DNA from: an uncultured Flavobacterium sp.
GTDB taxonomy: Bacteria > Bacteroidota > Bacteroidia > Flavobacteriales > Flavobacteriaceae
Assembly: GCF_943913405.1 (NCBI RefSeq)
Contig: NZ_CALTYA010000009.1
Location: 1-64,000 of the forward strand
Direction of reading: 5' to 3'
Length of the DNA stretch: 64,000 bases
Every line of letters starts with the position of its first letter. The first letter of the stretch is position 1. The notes under the pieces were generated by a model. That model was given only the letters and a program-made list of their open reading frames with translations. It was not told where the DNA came from and did no database searches. Below, in pieces: positions 1 to 8,862 of the stretch. Position numbers and translations under genes: made by a program.

Positions 1-1
1 G

Positions 2-1030
2 ATTTATTTACTGTTGTTGATTCCAGGAATAATTATGTCTACTTTCACTTTGGACATTGGAACAAATGTTAGGAAAGCTATCGTGTTTAATATAATTGGG
101 CCAATTTGCTTGGCAGTTTGCTCTATTTATTGTTACCAAAGAAAGATGACACAATCACAAATGGATAATGTGCTATTGGCAATGAGTTTTCCTATTATCA
201 CTACGATAACTTATATGTATTTGTATACGCCAAGTGTCAAGGAAGTAGTTACCGGAACCAGTTCAAATTTTGAAACATCGGGTGGATATGGGCCAAATCA
301 AGTGTCTACAATATTAGGACTTGGCATTTTCTTGTTTTTTGTAAGAACAATATTTTATTCAAGAAATAAGCTTTTACTTTTAATAAATGTGCTTTTGCTT
401 TGTGTCGTAACTTTTAGAGGAATTGTAACTTTTTCTCGTGGCGGAGTTTTGACAGCGGGAATTATGATTATACTTTTAATCGTAAAACTGTCAATGGTCA
501 GCACAGCTAGAGGGAAAAGTAAGCTCTTATTAATTACTGCTTTTGCAACTATTGGACTCATTTGTGTTTGGACTTATAGTTCTTATCAAACTAGCGGAAT
601 GATTGATAAAAGATATGCTAATGAAGATCAAAGAGGAAGGCAAAAAGTAAGTAAGCTTTCTGGCCGTGAAGTGCTTATTGAAACAGAACTTCAGATGTTT
701 CTTGATAATCCAATTTTAGGTATTGGTGTAGGTAAAAACAGAGAATATCGTGAAGAATTAACGGGTATTAATGCTGCTTCTCATAATGAAATAACAAGAA
801 TGCTTGCAGAACATGGCACTCTTGGTATTTTTGCTCTTTTGATATTGTTTTTTACCCCGATTATATTATCATCTATAAATAACCAGCATTTATATTTATT
901 CAGTTTTGTCATTTTTTGGCTCCTGACTATAAATCACGCCGCCATGAGATTGGCAGCGCCCGCTTTTATTTATGCATTATCACTCTTAAAAATTGAATCA
1001 TTTGAAAAGCCTGCTTTACATAGGAAATAA
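2..1030 (+). CDS. O-antigen ligase/polymerase-like membrane protein (5' truncated)
   Basis: The frame is open through the left window edge, so the N-terminus is missing. About 340 residues are visible. There are many hydrophobic segments and one large hydrophilic loop (roughly residues 200-255 of the visible part) with the pattern 'NPILGIGVGKNREY' and, shortly after, 'AASHNEITRMLAEHGTLG'. That loop and the following H-N-E are typical of the Wzy/WaaL-like (PF04932) ligase and polymerase family, which joins or polymerises lipid-linked glycans on the periplasmic side of the inner membrane. The next gene, a glycosyltransferase, overlaps its 3' end by about 30-40 bases, and a sugar-phosphate transferase follows. 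The context is therefore surface polysaccharide synthesis. Ligase versus polymerase cannot be decided from sequence alone. Confidence 0.75.
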   Translation: MYLLLLIPGIIMSTFTLDIGTNVRKAIVFNIIGPICLAVCSIYCYQRKMTQSQMDNVLLAMSFPIITTITYMYLYTPSVKEVVTGTSSNFETSGGYGPNQVSTILGLGIFLFFVRTIFYSRNKLLLLINVLLLCVVTFRGIVTFSRGGVLTAGIMIILLIVKLSMVSTARGKSKLLLITAFATIGLICVWTYSSYQTSGMIDKRYANEDQRGRQKVSKLSGREVLIETELQMFLDNPILGIGVGKNREYREELTGINAASHNEITRMLAEHGTLGIFALLILFFTPIILSSINNQHLYLFSFVIFWLLTINHAAMRLAAPAFIYALSLLKIESFEKPALHRK

Positions 1031-2012
1031 ACTCTCCATCCACGGTTTTACTCCAACTACAATTGAAACTTTAGGGCAGTCATTTGAAGAAGAAGGATAT
1101 AAACTTTATTATGCTTCTTCAAAAAAGAACAAGATAATTCGTTTCTCTGATATGCTTTTGAAGACATTTCAATTTCGTAAAAAGCTTGATTATGTGATCA
1201 TAGATACTTACAGTACTTCAAATTTTTGGTATGCTTTTGCCGTTAGCCAATTGTCAAGAATTTTCGGGTTGAAATATATTCCTATCTTGCATGGCGGCGA
1301 TCTTCCAAAACGGCTAGAGAAAAATCCTAAGCTTTGCGCCATGATTTTTAATAATTCGTATAAGAATGTTGCGCCTTCAAAATATCTAATGCATTATTTC
1401 GAGCTTGGGAATATCAAGAACTTGATTTATATTCCAAATACGATTGAAATTAAAAATTATCCTTTTAAAGTTCGTGAAAATGTTGCGCCAAAATTACTTT
1501 GGGTGCGCTCTTTTGCTAAGATTTACAATCCAAAAATGGCGATTAATGCATTTGATGCTATAAAAAAAGAATTTCCTGAAGCTACTTTATGCATGGTCGG
1601 TCCTGAAAAAGATGGAAGCTTGGCAGAAACAAAAAAATATGCAGAAGAGCTTGGTCTTGCTGTGAATTTTCCAGGAAGGCTTTCTAAAAAAGATTGGGTG
1701 AAATTATCTGAAAATTATGATATATTCCTGAATACCACACACTTTGATAATACTCCAGTGAGTGTGATCGAAGCGATGGCTTTAGGCTTTCCAGTTATAA
1801 CTACAAATGTGGGCGGCATTCCTTTTTTAGTAGAAGATAAAAAAACAGCAATTTTGGTCAATGACGGTGACGAAAAAAAGATGACAGAAGAAATAAGATT
1901 ACTACTCAATAATTCTCATTTTGCGAACTCTTTATCTCAGAATTCCAGAGACTTAGCTGAAAAATTTGATTGGAACGATATTAAGTCATCTTGGGCGAAA
2001 ATTTTGAATTAA
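993..2012 (+). CDS. Glycosyltransferase family 4
   Basis: 339-residue cytoplasmic GT-B glycosyltransferase. The C-terminal half carries the GT4 nucleotide-sugar signature, with 'SVIEAMALGFPVITTNVGG' around residue 260 (the E-x7-E type motif) and a preceding 'MVGPEKDG' strand. The N-terminal acceptor half contains 'ILHGGDLPKR'. No signal peptide or membrane segment is seen. The start is a TTG at 993, with another TTG at 1002; both lie inside the end of the upstream ligase/polymerase gene, which suggests translational coupling. It is probably part of an exopolysaccharide or O-antigen cluster extending left of the window. Donor and acceptor sugars cannot be inferred. Confidence 0.85.
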   Translation: MNHLKSLLYIGNKLSIHGFTPTTIETLGQSFEEEGYKLYYASSKKNKIIRFSDMLLKTFQFRKKLDYVIIDTYSTSNFWYAFAVSQLSRIFGLKYIPILHGGDLPKRLEKNPKLCAMIFNNSYKNVAPSKYLMHYFELGNIKNLIYIPNTIEIKNYPFKVRENVAPKLLWVRSFAKIYNPKMAINAFDAIKKEFPEATLCMVGPEKDGSLAETKKYAEELGLAVNFPGRLSKKDWVKLSENYDIFLNTTHFDNTPVSVIEAMALGFPVITTNVGGIPFLVEDKKTAILVNDGDEKKMTEEIRLLLNNSHFANSLSQNSRDLAEKFDWNDIKSSWAKILN

Positions 2013-2075
2013 ATACAATCATTTGATATAAAAAAAAGTTAAATTGCACCGCTTTTAACAAACTTATCAAAGAAG

Positions 2076-3467
2076 ATGTCCTCGTCTAAAAAAATCCATT
2101 TTGAAGTTTCTGAAAGAAAAATTCTTTTAAGGATTTTTGATGTCCTTACTGTAGTATTTGCTCTTTACATAATCGGACTAATTTTCAAATTTAACTACTT
2201 CCACATTTCAAAAGCCAATTTTATTTGGACATTGGTTTTGGCAGCTTATATTAATGTTCTAGGAACTGTCTTCGAGATGTATAATCTTCAAACGGCCAGC
2301 CATCAATACCATATCATAAAAAGCATACTCCTTACTTCATCGACAACAGTATTGTTTTTTCTTCTGACGCCAATTTTTACGCCAGTTTTGCCATCAAATA
2401 GACTTCAAATTGTGTATTTCTTTTTAGCAATAACACTTTCGCTTTTTGCTTGGAGATTATTTTACCAGCGTTTTTTAGCTTCCAATCGATTTGTGAAAAA
2501 AGTGATTATGGTTTGCGACAGAAGCCAATTAAAAGAGCTGTCAAAAACACTTGAAAAAGCAGATCCGCACTATAAAATTTTGGCCTATGTGAATTCTGAT
2601 TCAAAATGCAACTTAGATCCTGTTCGCGGTATTATTGATATTACGGCCTCAGAATTAGATGCTTTTGTCAGAGAAAATGGTGTTTCAGAAGTCGTAATCG
2701 CATCCCGAAAAAAAGACGGAATTACGGTTGAGGTATATAATTCTCTTTTAAGATTGCTAGAAAAAGGCTTTGTTATTCGAGAATATACGCAGGTTTATGA
2801 AGCAATTACGCAACGAATTCCTGTGCAATATGTAGACAAAGATTTCTATCGCTATTTTCCTTTCAGCCGAAGCAATCACAATAAATTGTACATGCTTTTG
2901 GTTAGAGTTATTGAAATTGGAATATCATTATTCGGAATTGCATTAGGATTGTGTTTTCTTCCTTTTGTGTTGCTAGGAAATTTATTAGGAAACCGCGGTC
3001 CTTTATTTTACACTCAAGAACGTGTCGGGAAAAACGGAATTCCGTTCAAGATTTTGAAATTCAGAACGATGGTAAAAAATGCAGAATCAGGAAAAGCAGT
3101 TTTTGCGACTCAAAATGATGCGAGAATTACGCGCTTTGGAAAATTCCTGAGAAAAGCGCGGTTAGATGAATTTCCACAATTTATAAATATTTTGAAGGGC
3201 GACATGGCTGTAATCGGACCAAGGCCAGAAAGACCTTTTTTCGTGGATCAAATTGCGAAAGAAATGCCTTTTTACCAAACGCGACACGTAATCAAGCCGG
3301 GACTTACAGGCTGGGCGCAGGTGAATTATTCTTATGGAGATTCTATCAAAGACAGCTTGATCAAACTGCAATATGATCTATATTATATCAAGCACAGAAG
3401 CGTTTCGCTAGATATAAATATTACCATAAAAACCATCAGCACGATTCTTTTCTATCGCGGGCAATAA
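2076..3467 (+). CDS. Polyprenyl glycosylphosphotransferase (initiating sugar transferase)
   Basis: 463 residues with the layout of the WcaJ/WbaP-like (PNPT) family. Four N-terminal membrane segments (about 20-130) are followed by a Rossmann-like CoA_binding_3 domain (about 138-250), a membrane hairpin near 273-300 and the C-terminal PF02397 catalytic domain. Visible catalytic motifs are 'YTQERVGKNG', 'KILKFRTM', 'RLDEFPQFINILKGDM', 'IGPRPERP' and 'KPGLTGWAQV'. The family transfers a sugar-1-phosphate from a UDP-sugar to undecaprenyl phosphate, the first committed step of repeat-unit synthesis. It lies 63 bases after the glycosyltransferase and probably belongs to the same transcript. The gene ends 2 bases before a convergent gene with no obvious hairpin between. 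The sugar specificity is not predictable here. Confidence 0.92.
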   Translation: MSSSKKIHFEVSERKILLRIFDVLTVVFALYIIGLIFKFNYFHISKANFIWTLVLAAYINVLGTVFEMYNLQTASHQYHIIKSILLTSSTTVLFFLLTPIFTPVLPSNRLQIVYFFLAITLSLFAWRLFYQRFLASNRFVKKVIMVCDRSQLKELSKTLEKADPHYKILAYVNSDSKCNLDPVRGIIDITASELDAFVRENGVSEVVIASRKKDGITVEVYNSLLRLLEKGFVIREYTQVYEAITQRIPVQYVDKDFYRYFPFSRSNHNKLYMLLVRVIEIGISLFGIALGLCFLPFVLLGNLLGNRGPLFYTQERVGKNGIPFKILKFRTMVKNAESGKAVFATQNDARITRFGKFLRKARLDEFPQFINILKGDMAVIGPRPERPFFVDQIAKEMPFYQTRHVIKPGLTGWAQVNYSYGDSIKDSLIKLQYDLYYIKHRSVSLDINITIKTISTILFYRGQ

Positions 3468-3469
3468 CC

Positions 3470-4600
3470 TTATTTTGAAATTATTTTTCGGCTTGTTCTC
3501 GCAAATTTGACCAATATAAAACTAGAAGTAATCAGCATCGGAAGAAATAAAAGCAATTGCGCTTTATTGATCACAATCACGATATAAATTAAAATACAGC
3601 CAAGATTAAAAATCGAAAGGTTGTAAATCCATTTTGTATTATTTTTTTGGTAGAAGTAAAGCCAGACGAAAAGCGTAGGATTGAAAAGCAAAATGTTGTA
3701 ATTCCAATTCACTTCTTCGTGGAAAGAATAAAATCCTACCAATGAAAGAAATGTTCCGACAAGCCCCAAAATAGCAAAATAGAAGCAATAAATTCTGTTT
3801 TTTCGGAATACTAAAACCAATAAAATTACTGCTGAAAAGACATAATAATTATCCCAAAGCGATGTCGGTCTTTTCGTGACATCAGCTTCAAAAATAGTTT
3901 TTGTTTCTGAAACTAAAGGCTTTCCTTCAAATTGCGTGGTTTTCAAGACATTCATCAATTCCAAAGGAAGAAATAAAACATCTGCTTTTTTGTCTGTTTT
4001 AGCTCCGAAAATTATATTTATTCCTAATTTCTGGAAAAAAGTATTTCCCAAGTACGTATTCAAAAGCTCGCGATAAGTTATTGCTACTGGTTTTTTTGTA
4101 GTTATAATTTTACTACCCAAAACTTCATTCACTTTATCGATAACCATCGTCGTGCAGTTTTTATCGATAAATTTGTAAGTGTAATATCGGTCTTCCGAGA
4201 AAAGATTTTGATGTAATTTGTCTGAAAGCTGTTGTTTTTTATCCAGAGAAAGATTCAAAGTCTGTTCATAAATCGAACGGTTTTCCATTCTGTAACTATA
4301 CTCAAAATCAGAATATTGATTAGTAGCCACAAAATATTGGAGGTCGCCTTTTACAAATTTTGCTAGAAAATAGGGCGTTTCGAAATCAAAATAACCAAAA
4401 TTATACACGATATCAATGCCTCGTTTTTGGTCTAAAATGCGAATTCCGGTATGGCCATAAAGCGTGTGAGATTCATTTGCTGTTCCGATGGTCAGAATGC
4501 TGATTTTAGAATCTTCAGACAAAATCCCACCCTGTCCAAAACTCTTAAATAACGGATTTGCAAGTAAAAATAAAAATAGGAGGAATCTGATTCTTGACAT
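3470..4600 (-). CDS. DUF4105 (Lnb N-terminal periplasmic-like) membrane protein
   Basis: 376 residues. An N-terminal signal peptide (residues 1-22, ending near 'SFGQG') precedes a DUF4105/Lnb-type periplasmic domain (about 30-200), with the conserved 'YGHTGIRI', 'YNFGYFDF' and 'DKNCTTM' segments; the Asn-Cys-Thr-Thr resembles a papain-like nucleophile motif. Five hydrophobic segments follow in the C-terminal 150 residues, so the soluble domain should face the periplasm. This architecture is common in Bacteroidota and the function is unknown; a cysteine-peptidase or amidase-like role is only inferred from the motif. It converges on the sugar-transferase gene with a 2-base gap. Confidence 0.8.
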   Translation of the reverse strand: MSRIRFLLFLFLLANPLFKSFGQGGILSEDSKISILTIGTANESHTLYGHTGIRILDQKRGIDIVYNFGYFDFETPYFLAKFVKGDLQYFVATNQYSDFEYSYRMENRSIYEQTLNLSLDKKQQLSDKLHQNLFSEDRYYTYKFIDKNCTTMVIDKVNEVLGSKIITTKKPVAITYRELLNTYLGNTFFQKLGINIIFGAKTDKKADVLFLPLELMNVLKTTQFEGKPLVSETKTIFEADVTKRPTSLWDNYYVFSAVILLVLVFRKNRIYCFYFAILGLVGTFLSLVGFYSFHEEVNWNYNILLFNPTLFVWLYFYQKNNTKWIYNLSIFNLGCILIYIVIVINKAQLLLFLPMLITSSFILVKFARTSRKIISK

Positions 4601-4695
4601 TTTTTAAGAATTTAAGCACAAATATCTTTAAAAGATTTGAAGGCAAGAAACTTAAATGAACTTAAATTCCTTATATGGTTAAGACTGTAAAGTAT

Positions 4696-5766
4696 TTATC
4701 TCCTGAAAATTCCCAAATCAACTTTTACAGAAAAAATATTAGAATATAAAGCCGCACTTTGGTCGCCAATATCGGTTAAAGCATAATCCACTTGAATTCC
4801 CTTATATTTGAATCCGACGCCGATATTTGGCTGAAATCCGACTCTTTCGCCTCCGTCTAATTGTATTGTTTTTTGGAAATTTCCAACGCCAGCTCTCAAG
4901 AAGACCAAATCTGTATATCCAAATTCAAATCCCAAAGCAGGATCAATACTCACAGCTTCTGTCGAAATAATATCGCTAGTTCTTGAAAAACGCATATTTA
5001 AATTTGCTGCAGCCAAAATGCTGTAATCATATCGAATGATGAATTTTTTAGCCATTCCTAGTTGAGCAGTCGGCATGGTGATCTCAGAATCTTCAGGAAT
5101 TTCCTGATTCTCTCCCGGAATCGCATCTTTGATTTTCTCGTATTCCTTTTGGTCGATATTCCAAATATTATAAGTCGTAGTCACATCGCGAACCATTAAT
5201 CCAAACTGCCAATCGTCGCGCTCAAACTGAATTCCGACATCAAAACCAAACCCCCAAGAGTTGGCAAAATCTCCAATAATTCTTCGAATGACTTTCGCAT
5301 TTACGCCATACTGGAACCCAGGAATCTTTAATTTTCTGGCATACGAAAAAGTAAAGCCATAATCTGCCGTAGAAAACAAGCTGATTCTGTTGTAATCAAT
5401 ATTTCCTTGATTGTCGATTAATTGTGTAGTGTTTAAAATGTCGTCAACGCCAAAACGAATCAAAGAAATTCCCCAAGCGCTTTCGTCATCAATCGGCATG
5501 GCAAAACCCGCATAATCATATTGCGCAATATTCGCAAAATAACTCGCGTGCATCAAAGAAACCTGCTTGTCTTCAAGATGAATCAGCCCCGCCGGATTCC
5601 AATAGCCTGAATTTACGTCATCTGTGCTTGCAACCTTCGCATTTGACATTCCCAAAGCGGCCGCATCGACACCGATATTCATAAATTCATTGGAATATTT
5701 CCTAGCAGATTGGCTATTAGCGAAATAACTGGCAAAAAGAAAAGCAACTAAAAGGGGTTTTTTCAA
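4696..5766 (-). CDS. PorV/PorQ-like outer-membrane barrel protein
   Basis: 356 residues, signal peptide 1-18 ('FANSQS'), then an opening typical of the PorV/UPF0164 family: 'GVDAAALGMSNAKVASTDDVNSGYWNPAGL' split across residues 32-61. The rest alternates short polar and hydrophobic stretches as in a FadL-like beta-barrel and ends in an aromatic/basic tail. PorV is the outer-membrane shuttle that carries T9SS cargo to the sortase PorU. Bacteroidota genomes carry several paralogues, and this copy is not next to porU, so it is better called a PorV-family paralogue than PorV itself. It is a single gene, divergent from pssA. A 6-bp inverted repeat lies just upstream of its start. Confidence 0.75.
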   Translation of the reverse strand: MKKPLLVAFLFASYFANSQSARKYSNEFMNIGVDAAALGMSNAKVASTDDVNSGYWNPAGLIHLEDKQVSLMHASYFANIAQYDYAGFAMPIDDESAWGISLIRFGVDDILNTTQLIDNQGNIDYNRISLFSTADYGFTFSYARKLKIPGFQYGVNAKVIRRIIGDFANSWGFGFDVGIQFERDDWQFGLMVRDVTTTYNIWNIDQKEYEKIKDAIPGENQEIPEDSEITMPTAQLGMAKKFIIRYDYSILAAANLNMRFSRTSDIISTEAVSIDPALGFEFGYTDLVFLRAGVGNFQKTIQLDGGERVGFQPNIGVGFKYKGIQVDYALTDIGDQSAALYSNIFSVKVDLGIFRR

Positions 5767-5780
5767 AGCAAATTGTTTTT

Positions 5781-5796
5781 ACAGATCGATATCTGT
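5781..5796. repeat. Short inverted repeat upstream of the PorV-like gene
   Basis: ACAGAT-CGAT-ATCTGT, a perfect 6-bp inverted repeat with a 4-base spacer, 14 bases upstream of the PorV-like start codon on the minus strand. It could be an operator or simply a small hairpin in the leader. Confidence 0.3.
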
Positions 5797-5921
5797 ATTA
5801 TTGTCCAAAAATATAAATTTTTATCGAAGTTATTCCGTCCTCTTTCACAATAAAATCATCAAAAGCACGCTTGAAATAAAATCTGTAATAGGAAACGCAA
5901 TGCACTATAAACTTATTGTGC

Positions 5922-5929
5922 TAAATTTG
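5922..5929 (+). promoter_or_regulatory. -7 promoter box of pssA
   Basis: TAAATTTG matches the Bacteroidota -7 consensus TAnnTTTG and lies 26 bases before the ATG at 5956. No clear -33 TTTG is seen at the expected distance. Confidence 0.5.
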
Positions 5930-5955
5930 CAGACTTGCAACCAAAAACCAAAGAT

Positions 5956-6675
5956 ATGCGGATTAAAGCTCAGATTCCAAACCTAATTACCTTATTGAAC
6001 TTATTTTCAGGATGTTTTGCCTTGATTTTTGCCTTTCACCAAGACTTTAAATTCGCTTTTTTCTTCGTTTCTCTCGGAATTTTCTTTGACTTTTTCGACG
6101 GTTTTTTTGCCAGAATGTTCAAAGTTTCAAGTCCGCTTGGCCTCCAACTCGATTCTTTAGCCGATATGGTGACAAGCGGTGTCGTTCCGGGAGTTGTAAT
6201 GTACCAATTAATGAATCACGCTTTAGGTTTTCCATCTTTTGGATGGCCGACTTTATTATTTCCTTTTTTAGGATTCATAATTACACTGGGATCTTGTTAT
6301 CGTCTTGCGAATTTCAATGTTGACACGCGCCAAACTGACTCTTTCATCGGATTGCCAACCCCTGCCAATGCACTTTTTATCTTAAGTTTGCCATTGATTT
6401 TATTCGATAATCAATACGAATTCATTACAAAAGCCTTGAGCAATGAATATGTTTTATTAGCAATTTCTATACTAAGTGCTTATATTTTAAATGCTGAAAT
6501 TCCGCTTTTTTCCCTGAAAATAAAAAACTTCAGCTTTGCTAAAAACAAGTTGCAGATCATCTTTTTGGCAATTTCACTATTGTTTCTGGTATTCTTCAAA
6601 ATCTTAGGAATTCCTCTGCTGATCCTTTTTTATATTCTATTGTCAGTTTTTACAAACAAGAAAAAGTCGTTATAA
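5956..6675 (+). CDS. pssA: CDP-diacylglycerol--serine O-phosphatidyltransferase
   Basis: 239 residues from the ATG at 5956; a TTG 21 bases upstream is also open, but the ATG gives the usual family N-terminus ('MRIKAQIPNLITLLNLFSG'). The CDP-alcohol phosphotransferase motif is complete: D48-G49-x2-A52-R53-x8-G62-x3-D66-x3-D70. About seven or eight hydrophobic segments span the protein. The enzyme makes phosphatidylserine from CDP-diacylglycerol and serine in the inner membrane, the precursor of phosphatidylethanolamine. The opening 'PNLITLLNLFSGC' is characteristic of the serine-specific branch rather than PgsA or cardiolipin synthase. Its -7 box is at 5922. Confidence 0.9.
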   Translation: MRIKAQIPNLITLLNLFSGCFALIFAFHQDFKFAFFFVSLGIFFDFFDGFFARMFKVSSPLGLQLDSLADMVTSGVVPGVVMYQLMNHALGFPSFGWPTLLFPFLGFIITLGSCYRLANFNVDTRQTDSFIGLPTPANALFILSLPLILFDNQYEFITKALSNEYVLLAISILSAYILNAEIPLFSLKIKNFSFAKNKLQIIFLAISLLFLVFFKILGIPLLILFYILLSVFTNKKKSL

Positions 6676-6987
6676 TTAGAGTAATTTGTAGCTAATTATT
6701 TGAAGCGAATCGTCGTAATTTATCAGTAAATGAAATTCCCGCTGGCGCCACTCGCTTTTCACGGCTTTGTTGAGCCGTGAAAGAGCTCAAATAATGGCGC
6801 CATCGGGGCTATTTGAGAAACTTTCCGCTTTTTTGTAAACGTCAGGATCAATCTTTGTCGACAAACTTCACGAATAAATATTACGTTCCAAATAAAGAAA
6901 GAAAAAAATCCGCGAGAATCTGTGTCATCCGCATAAAATCCGCGCTCCAAAAAATAAATACATCCAAAAAAAATCTATTTTTACGAA
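6676..6987. other. Intergenic region with a GC-rich island
   Basis: 312 bases between pssA and the GH25 gene. Two short open frames cross it but show no start context, composition or family resemblance of a gene. The notable content is the nested inverted repeat at 6738-6807. Confidence 0.6.
6738..6807. repeat. 70-bp nested inverted repeat
   Basis: Outer arms 6738-6750 and 6795-6807 pair over 13 bp with one mismatch and both contain the palindrome TGGCGCCA. Inner arms 6757-6766 (TTTCACGGCT) and 6773-6782 (AGCCGTGAAA) pair perfectly around a 6-base loop. The stretch is markedly GC-richer than its AT-rich surroundings. There is no T-run, so it is not a standard terminator; it resembles an intergenic repetitive or structured RNA element. 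Confidence 0.6.
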
Positions 6988-7845
6988 ATGAAAAAACCAA
7001 TTCCAAAAAGAAAACCAACCCCAAGACGAAAGTCTAAAAAGAAAAAATCTTTCTTTTCAGGCAATGTCTTGAAGTTTTCTATTGGTGCGTTTTTCATTCT
7101 CTTAATTTTCGGAACCGCTTATCATTACCGTGAAGCTTTAGCCTATTATTTCAGTTTTAAAACCGATAAAAAACTATCCGAGGACGAAAGAAGAATCGCG
7201 GACCTTAGAATTTACCAAGTTTTGAGCAAGCACGAAAACAAAGTTTATGGTTTTGACGTTTCTGAGTATCAAGGAAAAATTGACTGGAAAAAAGCCAATA
7301 CTATCGATGAAACTTTCCCGCTCGGATTCGTTTTTATTCGCGCAACAGCTGGAAAAAACAAAGTCGATGCCAAATACAAAGAAAATTGGCAGGCGGCGAA
7401 AAAGCATAAATTTATCCGTGGCGCATACCATTATTACAGGCCAAATGAAAATTCTATCGAGCAGGCTGAAAATTTTATAAAAAATGTAAAGCTGAAATCT
7501 GGCGATTTGCCTCCCGTTTTAGATATTGAAAAATTGCCAAAAGAACAATCCATTGACAGTTTGAAAGTGGGTTTGAGGCGCTGGCTGAATAGAGTGGAAA
7601 AACATTACAAGGTAAAACCAATAATTTATTCAGGAGAAAGCTATTATTCAGATTTTCTAGAAGACGAATTCAGCGAATATACTTTCTGGATTGCGAATTA
7701 TAATTTCTTCGTAGAAAACATAAAAGACGAATGGACGTTCTGGCAATTTACAGAAAAAGCCACAGTTCCAGGAATCAAAGGCACTGTTGATATCAATGTT
7801 TACAATGGAACCCCAAAGCAATTGGGATATTTTACGATTAATTAA
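6988..7845 (+). CDS. Glycoside hydrolase family 25 (lysozyme-like) protein
   Basis: 285 residues. A very basic N-terminus (Lys/Arg-rich to residue 20) precedes one membrane anchor at about 27-45, so the protein is probably a type II inner-membrane protein with its domain in the periplasm. The GH25 domain covers about 85-280. It shows 'GFDVSEYQGKIDW' (Asp90 at the first catalytic strand), 'RGAYHYYRP' and 'PPVLDIE' (Asp179 and Glu181), the usual active-site strands of N-acetylmuramidases. The predicted role is peptidoglycan glycan-strand cleavage in wall remodelling. It stands alone on this strand with no clear promoter box; TATTTTTA shortly before the ATG is only a weak match. Confidence 0.88.
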   Translation: MKKPIPKRKPTPRRKSKKKKSFFSGNVLKFSIGAFFILLIFGTAYHYREALAYYFSFKTDKKLSEDERRIADLRIYQVLSKHENKVYGFDVSEYQGKIDWKKANTIDETFPLGFVFIRATAGKNKVDAKYKENWQAAKKHKFIRGAYHYYRPNENSIEQAENFIKNVKLKSGDLPPVLDIEKLPKEQSIDSLKVGLRRWLNRVEKHYKVKPIIYSGESYYSDFLEDEFSEYTFWIANYNFFVENIKDEWTFWQFTEKATVPGIKGTVDINVYNGTPKQLGYFTIN

Positions 7846-8000
7846 AAAGCTGATAATTCTTTTGAGAAAACGGTTTTAAATTTTTCAATGTGTTTTTTTT
7901 ATTTCTTATAATTATTATTCTGTGTCATTTTAACAAAAAATTTATTTTTATTGATAAAATATTTTATTTTAACGTAATGTTTTAAATTAACAAAAATTTT

Positions 8001-8037
8001 AGTTTTTAATCGGATTTTTACGTAGTTCATCGGATTT
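8001..8037 (+). promoter_or_regulatory. Tandem ATCGGA/TTCATCGG element
   Basis: Two half-sites, 'TTAATCGGATTT' (ATCGG at 8009) and 'GTTCATCGGATTT' (ATCGG at 8029), are exactly 20 bp apart, about 100 bp upstream of the surface-protein gene at 8130. The same spacing and core recur upstream of the adhesin gene at 44586. A direct-repeat binding site for a dimeric regulator is inferred. Confidence 0.5.
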
Positions 8038-8129
8038 ATTTTTTTATTACTTTTTTTTGCGTCAATCTTTGCAAAAGAAATAAGAAAAACATTAAATCCT
8101 TATTTCGTACTTAAAAAAATCTATTTAAA

Positions 8130-8840
8130 ATGAAAAAAATGATGCTTTTTGGAACATTTTTAATGTTTTCAACAATTTACGCCCAAGTAGGAATCGGAAC
8201 GACAAAACCCCACTCATCAGCCGTATTAGAATTAAAATCAGAAAATGCCGGACTTATTTTGCCAAGATTGGCTACTTCTAAAATTCTCGACCCACAAATG
8301 GGTACAATTATTTATAATACCGAGCTAAACCAAATTTGTGTTTATACTACTAAGTGGGAGTGCTATCCAAATTCAAATTCAAATGCAGGTATGACGACTA
8401 TGACACTAATCAAGCAATCTGCGTTTTTAAACCTTAACGGAACCTATATTTTTGGTAATGGACTGAAGAATCAAAACGCATCAATTAACCCATCAACCCG
8501 CAACGTGACACCTTTTGTGAGCCCTTGTGATGGAGGTTGTGATGCCAGCTCGTATGGAATGGTGGTACCTGGCAATCATGTTCTTGGATTCAGTTTGCGC
8601 AAGGGTAATGCTTCGGTTTCTGGCAATTATGTAATTTTAAGAGCTTTGGTTAATGGAGTAGTGGTAAATGAAGAGACTTTTAACTTTCCGAATATGAATA
8701 CCGGAGATGTAGTACCGTTTCAATTTAGATTTACTTGTTCTTCTCAAGCTCAAATACAAATCCAAGCAGGAAATAACTTGAATGATGCAGGAATAATGCT
8801 AAATTATCTTCAGACAAAAACGGATGCTGGAGCCTTATAA
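8130..8840 (+). CDS. Secreted surface protein with flavobacterial adhesin N-terminal module
   Basis: 236 residues. Signal peptide 1-18, cleavage after 'IYA'. The mature start 'QVGIGTTKPHSSAVLEL', followed by 'GLILPRLAT' and 'MGTIIYNTELNQICVYT', is the recurring N-terminal module of many Flavobacteriaceae surface and phage-tail-fibre-like proteins. After about residue 85 the sequence is beta-rich, contains four cysteines and matches no family I recognise. There is no T9SS sorting domain at the C-terminus. The gene is monocistronic: a long AT-rich leader with the 8001-8037 element lies upstream and a strong hairpin downstream. The function is unknown; an exported adhesin-like role is inferred. 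Confidence 0.7.
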   Translation: MKKMMLFGTFLMFSTIYAQVGIGTTKPHSSAVLELKSENAGLILPRLATSKILDPQMGTIIYNTELNQICVYTTKWECYPNSNSNAGMTTMTLIKQSAFLNLNGTYIFGNGLKNQNASINPSTRNVTPFVSPCDGGCDASSYGMVVPGNHVLGFSLRKGNASVSGNYVILRALVNGVVVNEETFNFPNMNTGDVVPFQFRFTCSSQAQIQIQAGNNLNDAGIMLNYLQTKTDAGAL

Positions 8841-8862
8841 AGCACAATTACTTTAATAAACA

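Noticed and set aside
6813..7037. 74-codon plus-strand frame before the GH25 gene
   Set aside because: Lys/Asn-rich translation of AT-rich spacer, overlapping the well-supported GH25 start in another frame.
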